Positions 11,369 to 19,757 of a stretch of DNA of 64,000 bases are shown here, piece after piece. Positions within the stretch are counted from its first letter, which is position 1. Each line of letters starts with the position of its first letter. Below the pieces are notes generated by a model. It was not told the origin of the DNA. It saw only the letters and a list, made by a program, of their open reading frames with translations, and did not search any database. Position numbers and translations under genes: made by a program. The DNA is from Pseudonocardia sp. EC080619-01 (GTDB taxonomy: Bacteria; Actinomycetota; Actinomycetes; Mycobacteriales; Pseudonocardiaceae), in the NCBI RefSeq assembly GCF_001420995.1, contig NZ_CP012184.1:5812501-5876500 (forward strand), in the 5' to 3' direction.

Positions 11369-11400
11369 GTCGTCGAGCGTGCGCGCCCGCGGCGAAAACT

Positions 11401-11416
11401 GGCAACTATCGTTGCC
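11401..11416. promoter_or_regulatory. Candidate operator for the XRE-cupin regulator
   Basis: Perfect inverted repeat GGCAAC-TATC-GTTGCC in the 67-bp region between the divergent reductase and regulator genes, with a third half-site TGGCAAAC at 11421-11428. Position and symmetry suggest that the dimeric XRE regulator binds here and controls both genes. Confidence 0.55.
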
Positions 11417-11435
11417 GGAGTGGCAAACTGACCGC

Positions 11436-12026
11436 ATGGACGAGGCGATCGCGGACACCCTGGCCGGTGTGGGCCCCCGGCTGGCGGGCCTGCGCAGCGA
11501 GCGCGGCATGACACTGGCCGACCTGTCGGAGGCCACCGGCATCTCGGTGAGCACGCTGTCGAGGCTGGAGTCCGGTGGCCGCCGCCCGACCCTGGAGCTC
11601 CTGTTGCCGCTGGCCACCGCCCACCAGGTCCCGCTCGACGAGCTGGTCGCCGCACCGCCCGTCGGGGACCCTCGGGTGCGGCTGCGGCCCCGCCGGGTGC
11701 ACGGCAGCACCGTCGTCCCGCTCACCGAGCGGCCGGGCGGGCTGCAGGCGTTCAAGATGATCGTGCCGTGGCGGGGCGACGAGCCGGCACCGCAGGTGCA
11801 CGAGGGCTACGAGTGGCTCTACGTGCTCGACGGCCGGCTGCGGCTGGTCCTCGGCGGGCACGACGTCGTCCTGGGGCCCGGGGAGGCCGCCGAGTTCGAC
11901 ACCCACGTCCCGCACTGGTTCGGCTCCGCCGAGCGCGACCACCCGGTGGAGCTGCTGAGCCTGTTCGGCCCGCAGGGGGAGAAGATCCACACCCGGGCAG
12001 CGCCACGGAACCGCCGCCCGGACTGA
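11436..12026 (+). CDS. XRE-family regulator with C-terminal cupin domain
   Basis: The 196-aa protein has a helix-turn-helix (about residues 12-68; TLADLSEATGISVSTLSRLESGGRRPTL in parts) followed by a cupin_2 barrel (about 110-180) with histidines at HEGYEWLYVLDG and FDTHVPHWF. Such HTH-cupin proteins sense a small ligand and repress or activate neighbouring genes. It is divergent from the thioredoxin reductase-like gene and probably autoregulated through the GGCAAC/GTTGCC palindrome. The ligand cannot be inferred from sequence. Confidence 0.88.
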   Translation: MDEAIADTLAGVGPRLAGLRSERGMTLADLSEATGISVSTLSRLESGGRRPTLELLLPLATAHQVPLDELVAAPPVGDPRVRLRPRRVHGSTVVPLTERPGGLQAFKMIVPWRGDEPAPQVHEGYEWLYVLDGRLRLVLGGHDVVLGPGEAAEFDTHVPHWFGSAERDHPVELLSLFGPQGEKIHTRAAPRNRRPD

Positions 12027-12044
12027 GCCGCGAGGCCCCGGGGC

Positions 12045-13391
12045 TCAGGGGCCGTCGAAGTACGACCGCACGTCGACCGGGCCGCCCGCCTCGGCGAACT
12101 CGGCGGCGACGGCGGCGCGCAACCCGTCGTCGTGGAGCAGGTCGGCGACGACGAGCGCCAGCCCGGCCGCGCCGTCGAGCACGGCCCGGTCCCCGGCGGG
12201 CCCGCCCGCGGCCTCGGCGAACCCGGTGGTGTGCAGTGCCGTCCCCGGCTCCGCGATCCCGATCATCGGATGGATCGACGGCACCCGCAGCGACACGTTC
12301 CCGAGGTCGGTCGAGCCGGTCTCGGTCTCCGGGACGACCCCGCGGGGGAGCACCCGCCGTCCCCGCCCCTCCTGGTGCACCGCCCAGCGCGCGGCCAGCG
12401 TCCGGTTGTGCCGGATCGGCAGGTAGGCGGCCTTCGGGTCCCACTGGAGCGTGTAGCCGCAGCCGGTCATCGCGGCCGCGGCGACCGCGATCGCCTGTAC
12501 CCGGTCGGTCAGGTCCCGCAGCGTCTCCGGGTCGGGGGAGCGCAGGTAGTAGCGCGCCGCCGCCCGCTCCGGGACGACGTTCGGCGCCTGCCCGCCGTCG
12601 ACGACGATCCCGTGCACCCGGTCGGTGCCGGGGAGGTGCTGGCGCAGCATCGCGACGCCCTGGTAGCCCATGACGACGGCGTCGAGCGCGTTGCGCCCCA
12701 TGTGGGGCTGGGCGGCGGCGTGCGCGGCGACACCGTGGTAGGTCACCTCGAGCTGGCGGCGGCCGAGGAACGGGGGGTCGGCGATGTCGTGGGCGAACGG
12801 GTGCAGCATGACCGCCGCGTCGACGCCGTCGAACGCGCCGTCGCGGGCCATCGTCTCCTTGCCGCCGCCACCCTCCTCGGCGGGTGTCCCGAGCAGCAGC
12901 ACCGTGCCGTCCGGGGCGTCCGGGCCCGCGAGCAGCCGGGCCAGTGCGAGGAACGCGCCGGTCGCGGCCGTGCCGATCACGTTGTGCCCGCAGGCGTGCC
13001 CGATGCCGGGCAGGGCGTCGTACTCGGCGAGGACGGCGACGGTCGGGCCGCGGCCGTTCCCGGCGCGGGCGCGGAGCGCGGTCTCCAGCCCGTGCACGCC
13101 GACCTCGGCGGTGATCCCGTGCCGCGCGAGCAGGCCGGCGAGCGCGGCCGCCGAGCGGTGCTCGGCGAACGCGGTCTCCGGGTGCGCGTGCAGGTCGTGC
13201 GAGAGGTCCCGCAGGTCCCCGGCGAGCTCGTCGACCGCCGCCGTGACCCGGGCGCGGGCCGGGGCGGGCGCCCCGTCGTGCGGGGAGGTGATCGGCTCGG
13301 CGGCCGCGGCCCGCCGCGCGGTCTCGCGGGCCACGGCGTCGTCGTGGGCCCGGCTCGGCTGCTGTGGTGGCTGGTGGTCGGGGCACGTCAC
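12045..13391 (-). CDS. M20-family amidohydrolase/peptidase
   Basis: The 448-aa zinc hydrolase resembles N-acyl-amino-acid amidohydrolases (M20 family, aminoacylase/AbgB-like). Metal-binding features are YDALPGIGHACGHN (about residues 118-131) and PAEEGGGGK with the catalytic Glu pair (about 165-173); a dimerisation lid domain occupies the middle (GVAAHAAAQPHMGRNALDA). No signal peptide is seen, so it is cytoplasmic. GTG 13391 is used; a far longer frame upstream overlaps real genes on the other strand and is spurious. The neighbour 20 bp upstream on the same strand is an exonuclease, with no functional link evident. Confidence 0.85.
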   Translation of the reverse strand: MTCPDHQPPQQPSRAHDDAVARETARRAAAAEPITSPHDGAPAPARARVTAAVDELAGDLRDLSHDLHAHPETAFAEHRSAAALAGLLARHGITAEVGVHGLETALRARAGNGRGPTVAVLAEYDALPGIGHACGHNVIGTAATGAFLALARLLAGPDAPDGTVLLLGTPAEEGGGGKETMARDGAFDGVDAAVMLHPFAHDIADPPFLGRRQLEVTYHGVAAHAAAQPHMGRNALDAVVMGYQGVAMLRQHLPGTDRVHGIVVDGGQAPNVVPERAAARYYLRSPDPETLRDLTDRVQAIAVAAAAMTGCGYTLQWDPKAAYLPIRHNRTLAARWAVHQEGRGRRVLPRGVVPETETGSTDLGNVSLRVPSIHPMIGIAEPGTALHTTGFAEAAGGPAGDRAVLDGAAGLALVVADLLHDDGLRAAVAAEFAEAGGPVDVRSYFDGP

Positions 13392-13411
13392 GGCCCCGAT
13401 CCTCGCACCGG

Positions 13412-14389
13412 TCAGGACGCGGCGGCCGCCAGCGCCTTCCGCAGGCGCGCCACCGACGACTCGAGCCCCCACCGCTCCGCGAGCTCGTCGAGCCGCGCCG
13501 GGTCCACCGGCTCGGCAGGCAGCGCGGTGTCGTCGATGCTCATCCGCACCGGGGCGTCGGTGACCACCCGCACCACCGGTTCGACGACGTCGAGGTAGTC
13601 CCGCGCCGCCGTCATCTTCGCCCGGGGCCCGGCCGCGAGCCGGGGGTCGCCGTCGGTGACGGCCGCCAGCAGCTCCGCCCACGACCCGAACCGCCCGACC
13701 AGGGTCGCCGCCGTCTTCGCGCCGACACCGGGGACACCGGGTAGCCCGTCGGAGGGGTCGCCGCGCAGCATCGCCATCTCGGCGTACGCGGCGCCGGCCC
13801 GGTTCCGGGGCAGGTCGTACTTGGCGGCGACCTCGTCCGGCCCCAGGTCCTCGGCCTTGTTCAGGCCCCGGCCGATGTAGAGCAGCCGGACCCGCGGGCG
13901 GCCGTCGCCCGGGTCGCGGACGATCTGCATGAGGTCCCGGTCCCCGGACACGGCCAGCACCGGGTCGGCGGTCTCCCGGTCGGCGAGGGTGCCGATGACG
14001 TCGTCGGCCTCGTGCCCGTCGGCGCCGGCGGTGCAGATCCCCGCCGCCGCCAGCACCTCCATGATCACCGGCACCTGGGGGCCGAGGGTGTCGGGAACCT
14101 CCTCCGGGACGCCGGCCGGGACCTCGTCGGCCGCCCGCGCCGCCACCACCCGGTGCGCCTTGTACGAGGGCAGTGCCGCGACCCGGAACGCCGGCCGCCA
14201 GTCCAGGTCCAGGCACGCCACCAGCCGGGACGGCCGCTGCTCCGTGACCAGGCGCGAGATCATGTCGGTGAACCCGCGGACCGCGTTGACCGGCGTCCCG
14301 TCCGGGGCGGTGATGCTCTCCGGGACCCCGAAGTACGCGCGGAAGTACATGCTCGCGGAGTCCAGCAACAACAGCGGGCGGTCGCTCAT
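13412..14389 (-). CDS. 5'-3' exonuclease (FEN/PolA N-domain type)
   Basis: The 325-aa stand-alone exonuclease corresponds to the 5' nuclease domain of DNA polymerase I without a polymerase domain. Acidic metal-binding residues lie in [13 protein letters not shown] (residues 5-17), GHEADDVIG and [11 protein letters not shown] helix-hairpin-helix segment, [18 protein letters not shown], binds DNA. It would remove flaps or RNA primers. ATG 14389 is preferred; a GTG six codons upstream (14407) is also open. The same gene lies near helY in mycobacteria (Rv2090), supporting conserved synteny. Confidence 0.88.
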   Translation of the reverse strand: MSDRPLLLLDSASMYFRAYFGVPESITAPDGTPVNAVRGFTDMISRLVTEQRPSRLVACLDLDWRPAFRVAALPSYKAHRVVAARAADEVPAGVPEEVPDTLGPQVPVIMEVLAAAGICTAGADGHEADDVIGTLADRETADPVLAVSGDRDLMQIVRDPGDGRPRVRLLYIGRGLNKAEDLGPDEVAAKYDLPRNRAGAAYAEMAMLRGDPSDGLPGVPGVGAKTAATLVGRFGSWAELLAAVTDGDPRLAAGPRAKMTAARDYLDVVEPVVRVVTDAPVRMSIDDTALPAEPVDPARLDELAERWGLESSVARLRKALAAAAS

Positions 14390-14450
14390 GGGCGTCGAGT
14401 CTGTCACTCACGGCCGGTGCCGCGACGCGACACCGCCCGACCGGTGCATC

Positions 14451-15296
14451 ATGGTGCCGGTGGAGCACACGCACGGGGTCCCGGTCGGCGAGGGCGAGCA
14501 GGAGTGGACGGAGGACCGCGCCCGGTTCGTCGTCGCCCAGGGCCGCGACGGGCACGCGGAGGACGGCCTCGCCGCGACCGGCCCGCTGGCCCGCGAGTTC
14601 GCCGAGCTGACCCGCGCACTGCTCGTGTCCGGCACCGTCGGCGACGTGCTCGCCCGGGTCGTCGAGTCGGTCCACCGGGTGGTCCCGGGCGCCGACCTCG
14701 TGAGCGTCACGCTCCGCGAGGACGACGGTCACTTCCACACCCCGGTCGAGACCGGCCCGGCCGCGTCCGCGATCGACCAGGCCCAGTACCGCAGCGGCCG
14801 CGGCCCCTGCGTGGAGTCCGCCCGCGCCGAGGGCCCGGCGCTCGCCGTCGCCGCGGACCTGCGCACCGACGACCGCTGGCCCGAGTTCTCCGCGGCCGCG
14901 GTCGAGCACGGCTACCTCTCGGTCCTGGCGACCTCGCTGATCCCGGACATCGCCCCGCCCCGGCTGCCCGGCGCCCTCAACGTCTACGCCGCCCTCCCCG
15001 GCGCCTTCACCCCCGCCGACCAGGACCGGATGCTGCTGCTGTCCACGCACGCGTCCCTGGCGCTCGCCACCTGCGCGGCGGTCTCCGCCGCAGGCCTGCA
15101 GGAGGCCCAGATGCGGCGTGCGATCGAGTCGCGGGACCTCATCGGGCAGGCCAAGGGCATCCTCATGGCCCGCCGCGGTCTGACCGCCGACGAGGCCTTC
15201 GACGTGCTCCGCCGCACCTCCCAGGACCTGAACGTGAAGCTCGTCGAGCTGGCGGGGACCGTGACCGCCCACCCGGACGCGCTCGACGCGGAGTGA
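14451..15296 (+). CDS. GAF and ANTAR domain regulator
   Basis: The 281-aa protein has a GAF domain (about residues 55-190; the conserved GRGPCVESAR segment) followed by an ANTAR RNA-binding domain (about 210-265; RDLIGQAKGILMARRGLTADEAF). ANTAR proteins bind two-hairpin RNA targets and act as antiterminators; actinobacteria often fuse them to GAF sensors. No ANTAR target RNA was recognised near the gene, so its regulon is unknown. ATG 14451 follows the divergent exonuclease; GTG 14454 is an alternative. Confidence 0.88.
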   Translation: MVPVEHTHGVPVGEGEQEWTEDRARFVVAQGRDGHAEDGLAATGPLAREFAELTRALLVSGTVGDVLARVVESVHRVVPGADLVSVTLREDDGHFHTPVETGPAASAIDQAQYRSGRGPCVESARAEGPALAVAADLRTDDRWPEFSAAAVEHGYLSVLATSLIPDIAPPRLPGALNVYAALPGAFTPADQDRMLLLSTHASLALATCAAVSAAGLQEAQMRRAIESRDLIGQAKGILMARRGLTADEAFDVLRRTSQDLNVKLVELAGTVTAHPDALDAE

Positions 15297-15401
15297 CCGC
15301 GGGACCGCCCGCGAACAGCCGTCGGCGCTGGTCCGGCCGGGGGACGCGCGCTGAGCCGGGCGGCGGTCGCACACCCCGCGTACCCGCATACGCTCACGCC
15401 C

Positions 15402-16535
15402 ATGACCGACGCCGTCCCCACCGAGCTGCTCGCCGACCGGCTGCGCCGGGCGGGTGAGCACGCCGCCGACCAGGGCACCGACGTGCTCTTCCTGACCCCC
15501 GGCACCGACCTGCGGTACCTGACCGGGTTCGACGGGTCCTCGCACGAGCGACTGACCTGCCTCGTCGTCCCGGCCGCCGGGCACCGTGCGCCGCCCGCGC
15601 TCGTCGTCCCCGCGCTGGAGGCGCCCGGCTTCGCCGGTGTGCCGCTCGAGGCGCTGGGCATCGACCTCGTCACCTGGACCGACGGCGAGGACCCCTACCT
15701 GCTGGTCAGCGACCTCGCCGGGGGCCCGACCCGGATGTCGGTCGACGACGACATGGCCGCCCGCCACGTCCTCGGCCTGCGCAACGCCTTCCCCGACGTC
15801 CCCCAGGTGCTCGCCGGCTCGGTGCTGCGCGAGCTCCGGATGTGCAAGGACACCGGGGAGATCGCGCGGCTGCGCGACGCCGGCGCCGCGATCGACCGGG
15901 TGCACGCCCGGATGGGCGAGTGGCTGCGTCCCGGCCGCACCGAGGCCGAGGTGGGCGCCGACGTCACCGCGGCGATCCTCGCCGAGGGACACACCGAGGC
16001 CGCGTTCGTCATCGTCGGGTCCGGTCCCAACGGCGCCAGCCCGCACCACGACGTCTCGGACCGGGTGATCGAGCCGGGCGACGTCGTCGTCATCGACATC
16101 GGCGGCCCGCTGCCCGGTGGCTACAACTCCGACTGCACCCGCACCTACGCGGTGGGCGGCGAGCCCGCCCCGGAGGTCGCGAGGACCTACGCGGTGCTGC
16201 AGGAGGCGCAGGAGCGCGCCGTTGCCGCGGTGAAGCCGGGCGCGACCGCCGCCGACATCGACCGGGCCGCGCGCGAGCACATCGCCGCCGCCGGCCACGG
16301 TGAGCACTTCATCCACCGCACCGGGCACGGGATCGGGCTCGACGTGCACGAGGAGCCCTACATCGTCGACGGGAACGACCTGGTCCTGCAGGAGGGCATG
16401 GCGTTCTCGATCGAGCCCGGCATCTACCAGGCCGGGCAGTGGGGTGCGCGGATCGAGGACATCGTCGTCGTCACCGCGGGCGGCGCGGAGCGGCTCAACA
16501 ACAACCCGCGCGACCTCGTCGTCCTCCGGGGGTGA
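15402..16535 (+). CDS. pepE: M24-family Xaa-Pro aminopeptidase/dipeptidase PepE
   Basis: The 377-aa creatinase-fold metallopeptidase cleaves dipeptides or N-terminal residues before proline. The N-terminal creatinase domain spans residues 1-140. The catalytic pita-bread domain holds the metal ligands in DIGGPLPGGYNSDCTRT (two Asp), HRTGHGIGLDVHEEP (His and the nearby His) and the final two Glu in SIEPGIY and ARIEDIV. It corresponds to mycobacterial pepE (Rv2089c), which also lies in the tat-helY neighbourhood. No signal peptide; cytoplasmic. Confidence 0.92.
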   Translation: MTDAVPTELLADRLRRAGEHAADQGTDVLFLTPGTDLRYLTGFDGSSHERLTCLVVPAAGHRAPPALVVPALEAPGFAGVPLEALGIDLVTWTDGEDPYLLVSDLAGGPTRMSVDDDMAARHVLGLRNAFPDVPQVLAGSVLRELRMCKDTGEIARLRDAGAAIDRVHARMGEWLRPGRTEAEVGADVTAAILAEGHTEAAFVIVGSGPNGASPHHDVSDRVIEPGDVVVIDIGGPLPGGYNSDCTRTYAVGGEPAPEVARTYAVLQEAQERAVAAVKPGATAADIDRAAREHIAAAGHGEHFIHRTGHGIGLDVHEEPYIVDGNDLVLQEGMAFSIEPGIYQAGQWGARIEDIVVVTAGGAERLNNNPRDLVVLRG

Positions 16536-16578
16536 TCCCCGGGGTAGTCCCCGGGGTGGTCCCCGGGTGATCCCCGAG
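16531..16578. repeat. Tandem 12-bp repeat after pepE
   Basis: Four consecutive 12-bp units of the form GGTNNTCCCCGG (the last is degenerate) run directly over and after the pepE stop codon: GGTGATCCCCGG, GGTAGTCCCCGG, GGTGGTCCCCGG, then GTGATCCCCGAG. Each unit can pair CCCC with GGGG, so the array may act as a terminator-like structure or be a variable-number repeat. Confidence 0.75.
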
Positions 16579-16643
16579 CGCGGCCGGCCCCGGAACTGCC
16601 ACCCTGTGAGGGGTACACGCACCCACATCCGAAGGAGCGTCCG

Positions 16644-16844
16644 TTGAACATGCCGCAGTCCCGCAGTCTCGTCCGGCCGCGCAACGGCACGGTGATCGCC
16701 GGGGTCTGCGCGGGCCTCGCCGACCGGTTCGGCCTGGGCCGCGGCACGGTCCGGCTGCTGTTCGTCCTGTCCTGCCTGCTGCCCGGCCCGCAGTTCGTGA
16801 TCTACATCATCCTGTGGATCATCATGCCGAAGGCGCAGTACTGA
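16644..16844 (+). CDS. Small PspC-domain membrane protein
   Basis: The 66-aa protein is essentially one PspC domain: RPRNGTVIAGVCAGLADRFGL followed by one long hydrophobic segment (LLFVLSCLLPGPQFVIYIILWIIMP). PspC proteins belong to phage-shock/membrane-stress systems; no other psp gene is near. TTG 16644 lies 6 nt after GAAGGAG (16631-16637) and is the better start by ribosome-site spacing; ATG 16650, two codons later, is the alternative. Confidence 0.85.
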   Translation: MNMPQSRSLVRPRNGTVIAGVCAGLADRFGLGRGTVRLLFVLSCLLPGPQFVIYIILWIIMPKAQY

Positions 16845-16964
16845 CCGACCGGTCCGCCCCCGGCGGTGGACGGGCGTGTGCCGCCCGTCGCCGCCGGGGT
16901 GCCTGTGGGCGCTCTCGCACGCCCCGCCGTCGCCTCCGCGGCACCGTGCTGCCATGATGGCCGC

Positions 16965-17051
16965 GTGATCGACCCGACGACCGCCGCCGCGCGCACCTCC
17001 GTGCGCGTCGTCGCGTGCTGCTGTCGTCCGGGTCCGTGCCCGCGACGCTGA
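16965..17051 (+). CDS. Putative cysteine-rich leader peptide
   Basis: A 28-codon ORF from GTG 16965 with the sequence core TSVRVVACCCRPGPCPRR: three consecutive Cys codons plus a fourth. Short actinobacterial leader peptides with an arginine-valine stretch and a cysteine run are known upstream of sulfur and cysteine-related genes, where translation speed reports cysteine supply. It ends 88 nt before a PIG-L deacetylase of the mycothiol family, a cysteine-containing thiol. A small hairpin GTCCGG-CA-CCGGAC follows at 17068-17081. No strong ribosome site is visible; translation is inferred. Confidence 0.45.
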   Translation: MIDPTTAAARTSVRVVACCCRPGPCPRR

Positions 17052-17139
17052 CGCCCCCCGCCTCCGCGTCCGGCACCGGACCCGTCCCGGTCCCGTCCCG
17101 CCCGGCCGTCACCGGCCCCGCACGCGAAGCGATCACACC

Positions 17140-17985
17140 GTGCCCCTGCACCACCCCGCACCCCTGAACGGTGCGCACACCCCCGACCTCTCCGGCGAGA
17201 CCGTCGTGGCGCTGCACGCCCACCCCGACGACGAGTCGATCTTCACCGGGCTCACCCTGCGCCGCCTCGCCGACGCCGGCGCCCGGATCGTGCTGGTCAT
17301 GGCGACCGGCGGCGACCTGGGCGGCTCCCGGCTGCCGCTGGCCGACGGGGAGACCGTCACCGCGCGGCGCCGCCGCGAGCTGGAGGACGCCGCCGCGCTG
17401 CTGGGCGTGTCCCGGCTCGTCCTGCTCGGGCACCGCGACTCGGGCCTGCCCGGCGGGCCCGGCACCGCGCACCCGCACGCCCTCGCCGGCGCCGACCCGG
17501 TCGTCCTCGGACGCACCGTGGCCGAGCTCGTCGACGCCGAGGGCGCCGGCACCGTCGTGCACGACGACGACGCCGGCATCTACGGCCACCCCGACCACCG
17601 CGCCGCGCACGCCGCCGGCGCCGTGGCCGTCGCGCTCACCGGCGCGACCGGCTACCGGATGACCGTGGACCGGGAGCACCTCGCCGTCTCGGCCCGCGAC
17701 GGGCACCTCGTCCACGGCGCCGCCCGGGCCGCGGGCGTGCCGTTCGGCCGGGTCACCGCCGAGATCGCGGTCGCGGTCGCCGGGACCGCCGCCGAGCTCG
17801 CCGTCAAGCGGGACGCGATGCTGGCGCACGCCAGCCAGATCGACCCGGCCGGTGTCCCGGGGGACGGCTTCGCCGCCGCCTACGGCTACGAGTGGTTCCT
17901 GCGCGGGGAACGCGACGGTGCCCCCGCCGCACCGGGCGTCCTCGACGCCCTCGGCAACGCCCACCTGCTCGCCGGCGCCCGCTGA
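17140..17985 (+). CDS. PIG-L family zinc deacetylase (MshB/Mca-like)
   Basis: The 281-aa protein has the PIG-L/LmbE signature AHPDDE (residues 27-32) and the third zinc-ligand motif HPDHR (about 149-153). In actinobacteria this family includes MshB (GlcNAc-inositol deacetylase of mycothiol synthesis) and Mca (mycothiol S-conjugate amidase), and also unrelated antibiotic-pathway members. The sequence does not discriminate between them, and no mycothiol ligase or glycosyltransferase gene is adjacent. The cysteine-rich ORF just upstream hints at thiol-linked regulation. Start GTG 17140 has only a weak ribosome site. Confidence 0.8.
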   Translation: MPLHHPAPLNGAHTPDLSGETVVALHAHPDDESIFTGLTLRRLADAGARIVLVMATGGDLGGSRLPLADGETVTARRRRELEDAAALLGVSRLVLLGHRDSGLPGGPGTAHPHALAGADPVVLGRTVAELVDAEGAGTVVHDDDAGIYGHPDHRAAHAAGAVAVALTGATGYRMTVDREHLAVSARDGHLVHGAARAAGVPFGRVTAEIAVAVAGTAAELAVKRDAMLAHASQIDPAGVPGDGFAAAYGYEWFLRGERDGAPAAPGVLDALGNAHLLAGAR

Positions 17986-17990
17986 GCGGA

Positions 17991-18017
17991 CCCCGGTGAT
18001 CGATCCGGTCACCGGGG
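17991..18017 (+). terminator. Hairpin after the PIG-L gene
   Basis: Perfect 9-bp stem CCCCGGTGA / TCACCGGGG with a 9-nt loop, 6 nt after the deacetylase stop codon and 30 bp before lnt. It probably separates the two transcripts. Confidence 0.6.
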
Positions 18018-18047
18018 GCTCACGGTCGCGGTCGTACCCTCCTCGGT

Positions 18048-19757
18048 GTGGCGTCCGTGCGCGTGCCCCCAGCTCCCGGCCCGGTGGCCGGTGACCCCGC
18101 AGTGAGCCGCCGCCGGCGGTGGCTCGCCTCCGGTGCCGTCGCCGCCGTCGCGGCCGCCGCCGGGGTGCTGCTCTACCTGTCCTTCCCCCCGCGCGACGGC
18201 CTGTGGTGGCTGGCGGTGCCGGCGTTCGCCGTGCTCGGCCTGCTGCTGCGGGACGCCCGCCCCGGCCGCGGGTTCCTGGCCGGGTTCGCGTTCGGGCTCG
18301 GGTTCCTGGTCCCGCTGCTCGTCTGGGTCGGCGCCCTGGTGCAGACCCCACCGTGGCTGGCGCTGTCGGCGTTCGAGTCGCTGTTCCTCGGCCTGACCGG
18401 CGCGGTGATGGCGCTGGTGTCGCGGGTACCCGGGCGGCTCGGCGTGCTGTGGCCGGTGTGGGCCGCGGCCGTGTGGGTCGGGGGCGAGCTGCTGCGCGGC
18501 AGCGTGCCGTTCGGCGGGTTCCCGTGGGGCCGGGTCGGGTTCTCCCAGCCGGAGTCCCCGCTGCTCCCGGTGGCCGCGATCGGCGGTGTGCCGCTGCTGT
18601 CGTTCGCCACCGTGCTCGCCGGGCTCGCGCTCACCGAGCTGCTCCGGCGCGCGGTCGCGGGCCGGGTCGCCGGCCTGCCGGCACCCCGTCCCGCCGGTGA
18701 CGGCCGCGCGGGCGCGCTGCGGGCGGTCGCCGTGCCGGTCGTCCTGCTGCTGCTCGTCGGGGTGGCCGGACCGCTCGCGGCGCTGGTGCCGCCCTCGCCG
18801 GGGCCCCCCGCCCGCACCGTCACCGTCGCCGCGATCCAGGGGAACGTCCCCCGGCTCGGCCTGGACTTCAACGCCCAGCGCCGGGCCGTGCTCGACAACC
18901 ATGCACGCGAGACCGAGAACCTCGCCGCCGAGATCGCCGCCGGCCGGCAGCCGCAGCCGGACCTGGTGATCTGGCCGGAGAACTCCTCCGACATCGACCC
19001 GCTGCGCAACCCGGACGCCGCCGCCCGGATCGACGCGGCCGCCCGCGCGGTCCGGGCCCCGATCATGGTCGGGGCCGTGCTGGTCAACCCGGGCCGGACC
19101 ACGAGCAACGCCGCGCTCGTGTGGGAGGCGGGCACCGGCGTCGTCGACCGGCAGGACAAGCGGCGCATCCAGCCGTTCGGCGAGTACATGCCGTGGCGGT
19201 CCTTCTTCCGCCTCTTCTCGTCCTACGTGGACCGGGCGGGCTACTTCGTCCCGGGCGGCGGCGACGGCCTGGTGGACCTGGCCGGGGTCCCCACCGCGGT
19301 CGCGATCTGCTGGGAGATCGCCTTCGACGACGCGTTCGGCGACGCCGTCGACGCCGGCGCGCAGCTGCTCGCCGTCCCCAGCAACAACGCGACCTTCGGC
19401 TTCTCCGAGATGACCTACCAGCAGATGGCGATGTCCCGGGTCCGCGCCGTGGAGTTCGACCGGCCGGTCGTCGTGGCGACCACCAGCGGGGTGTCCGGGA
19501 TGATCACACCGCAGGGTGCCGTCACGGCCCGGACGGGCCAGTTCGTCCCCGGAGTCCTGGTCGATCGCATCGAGCTGCGCACGACGACTACGCTGTCCGC
19601 ACGGCTGCGCTCCGGACCGGAGTGGACGCTGACCGTGATCGGCCTCCTCGCCGCCGGTGCCGCATGCGTGGCGGTGCGGCGGGAACGGGGCGAGGCAGTA
19701 GGGTCGGCGGAGCCGTCGGATCGGCGCGCGCGGGCGGGGAAGGACGAGGATGGCTGA
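18048..19757 (+). CDS. lnt: Apolipoprotein N-acyltransferase
   Basis: Lnt adds the third acyl chain to the N-terminal cysteine of lipoproteins. The 569-aa protein has about six N-terminal membrane segments and a C-terminal extracytoplasmic nitrilase domain. The Glu-Lys-Cys triad is visible as IWPENSSD, RQDKRRIQPFGEYMPW and AICWEIAFDD, and a final membrane helix lies near residue 535. In M. tuberculosis an Lnt domain is fused to the polyprenol-phosphate-mannose synthase in one protein; here the two are separate genes that overlap by 8 bp. GTG 18048 is the first start in frame after the upstream hairpin. Confidence 0.92.
   Translation: MASVRVPPAPGPVAGDPAVSRRRRWLASGAVAAVAAAAGVLLYLSFPPRDGLWWLAVPAFAVLGLLLRDARPGRGFLAGFAFGLGFLVPLLVWVGALVQTPPWLALSAFESLFLGLTGAVMALVSRVPGRLGVLWPVWAAAVWVGGELLRGSVPFGGFPWGRVGFSQPESPLLPVAAIGGVPLLSFATVLAGLALTELLRRAVAGRVAGLPAPRPAGDGRAGALRAVAVPVVLLLLVGVAGPLAALVPPSPGPPARTVTVAAIQGNVPRLGLDFNAQRRAVLDNHARETENLAAEIAAGRQPQPDLVIWPENSSDIDPLRNPDAAARIDAAARAVRAPIMVGAVLVNPGRTTSNAALVWEAGTGVVDRQDKRRIQPFGEYMPWRSFFRLFSSYVDRAGYFVPGGGDGLVDLAGVPTAVAICWEIAFDDAFGDAVDAGAQLLAVPSNNATFGFSEMTYQQMAMSRVRAVEFDRPVVVATTSGVSGMITPQGAVTARTGQFVPGVLVDRIELRTTTTLSARLRSGPEWTLTVIGLLAAGAACVAVRRERGEAVGSAEPSDRRARAGKDEDG

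Noticed and set aside
12045-16955. Minus-strand open frame of 1636 codons
   Set aside because: Only its 3' part (12045-13391) is a real protein; the rest is antisense to the exonuclease frame, the GAF-ANTAR gene and pepE and has low-complexity translation typical of very high G+C DNA.
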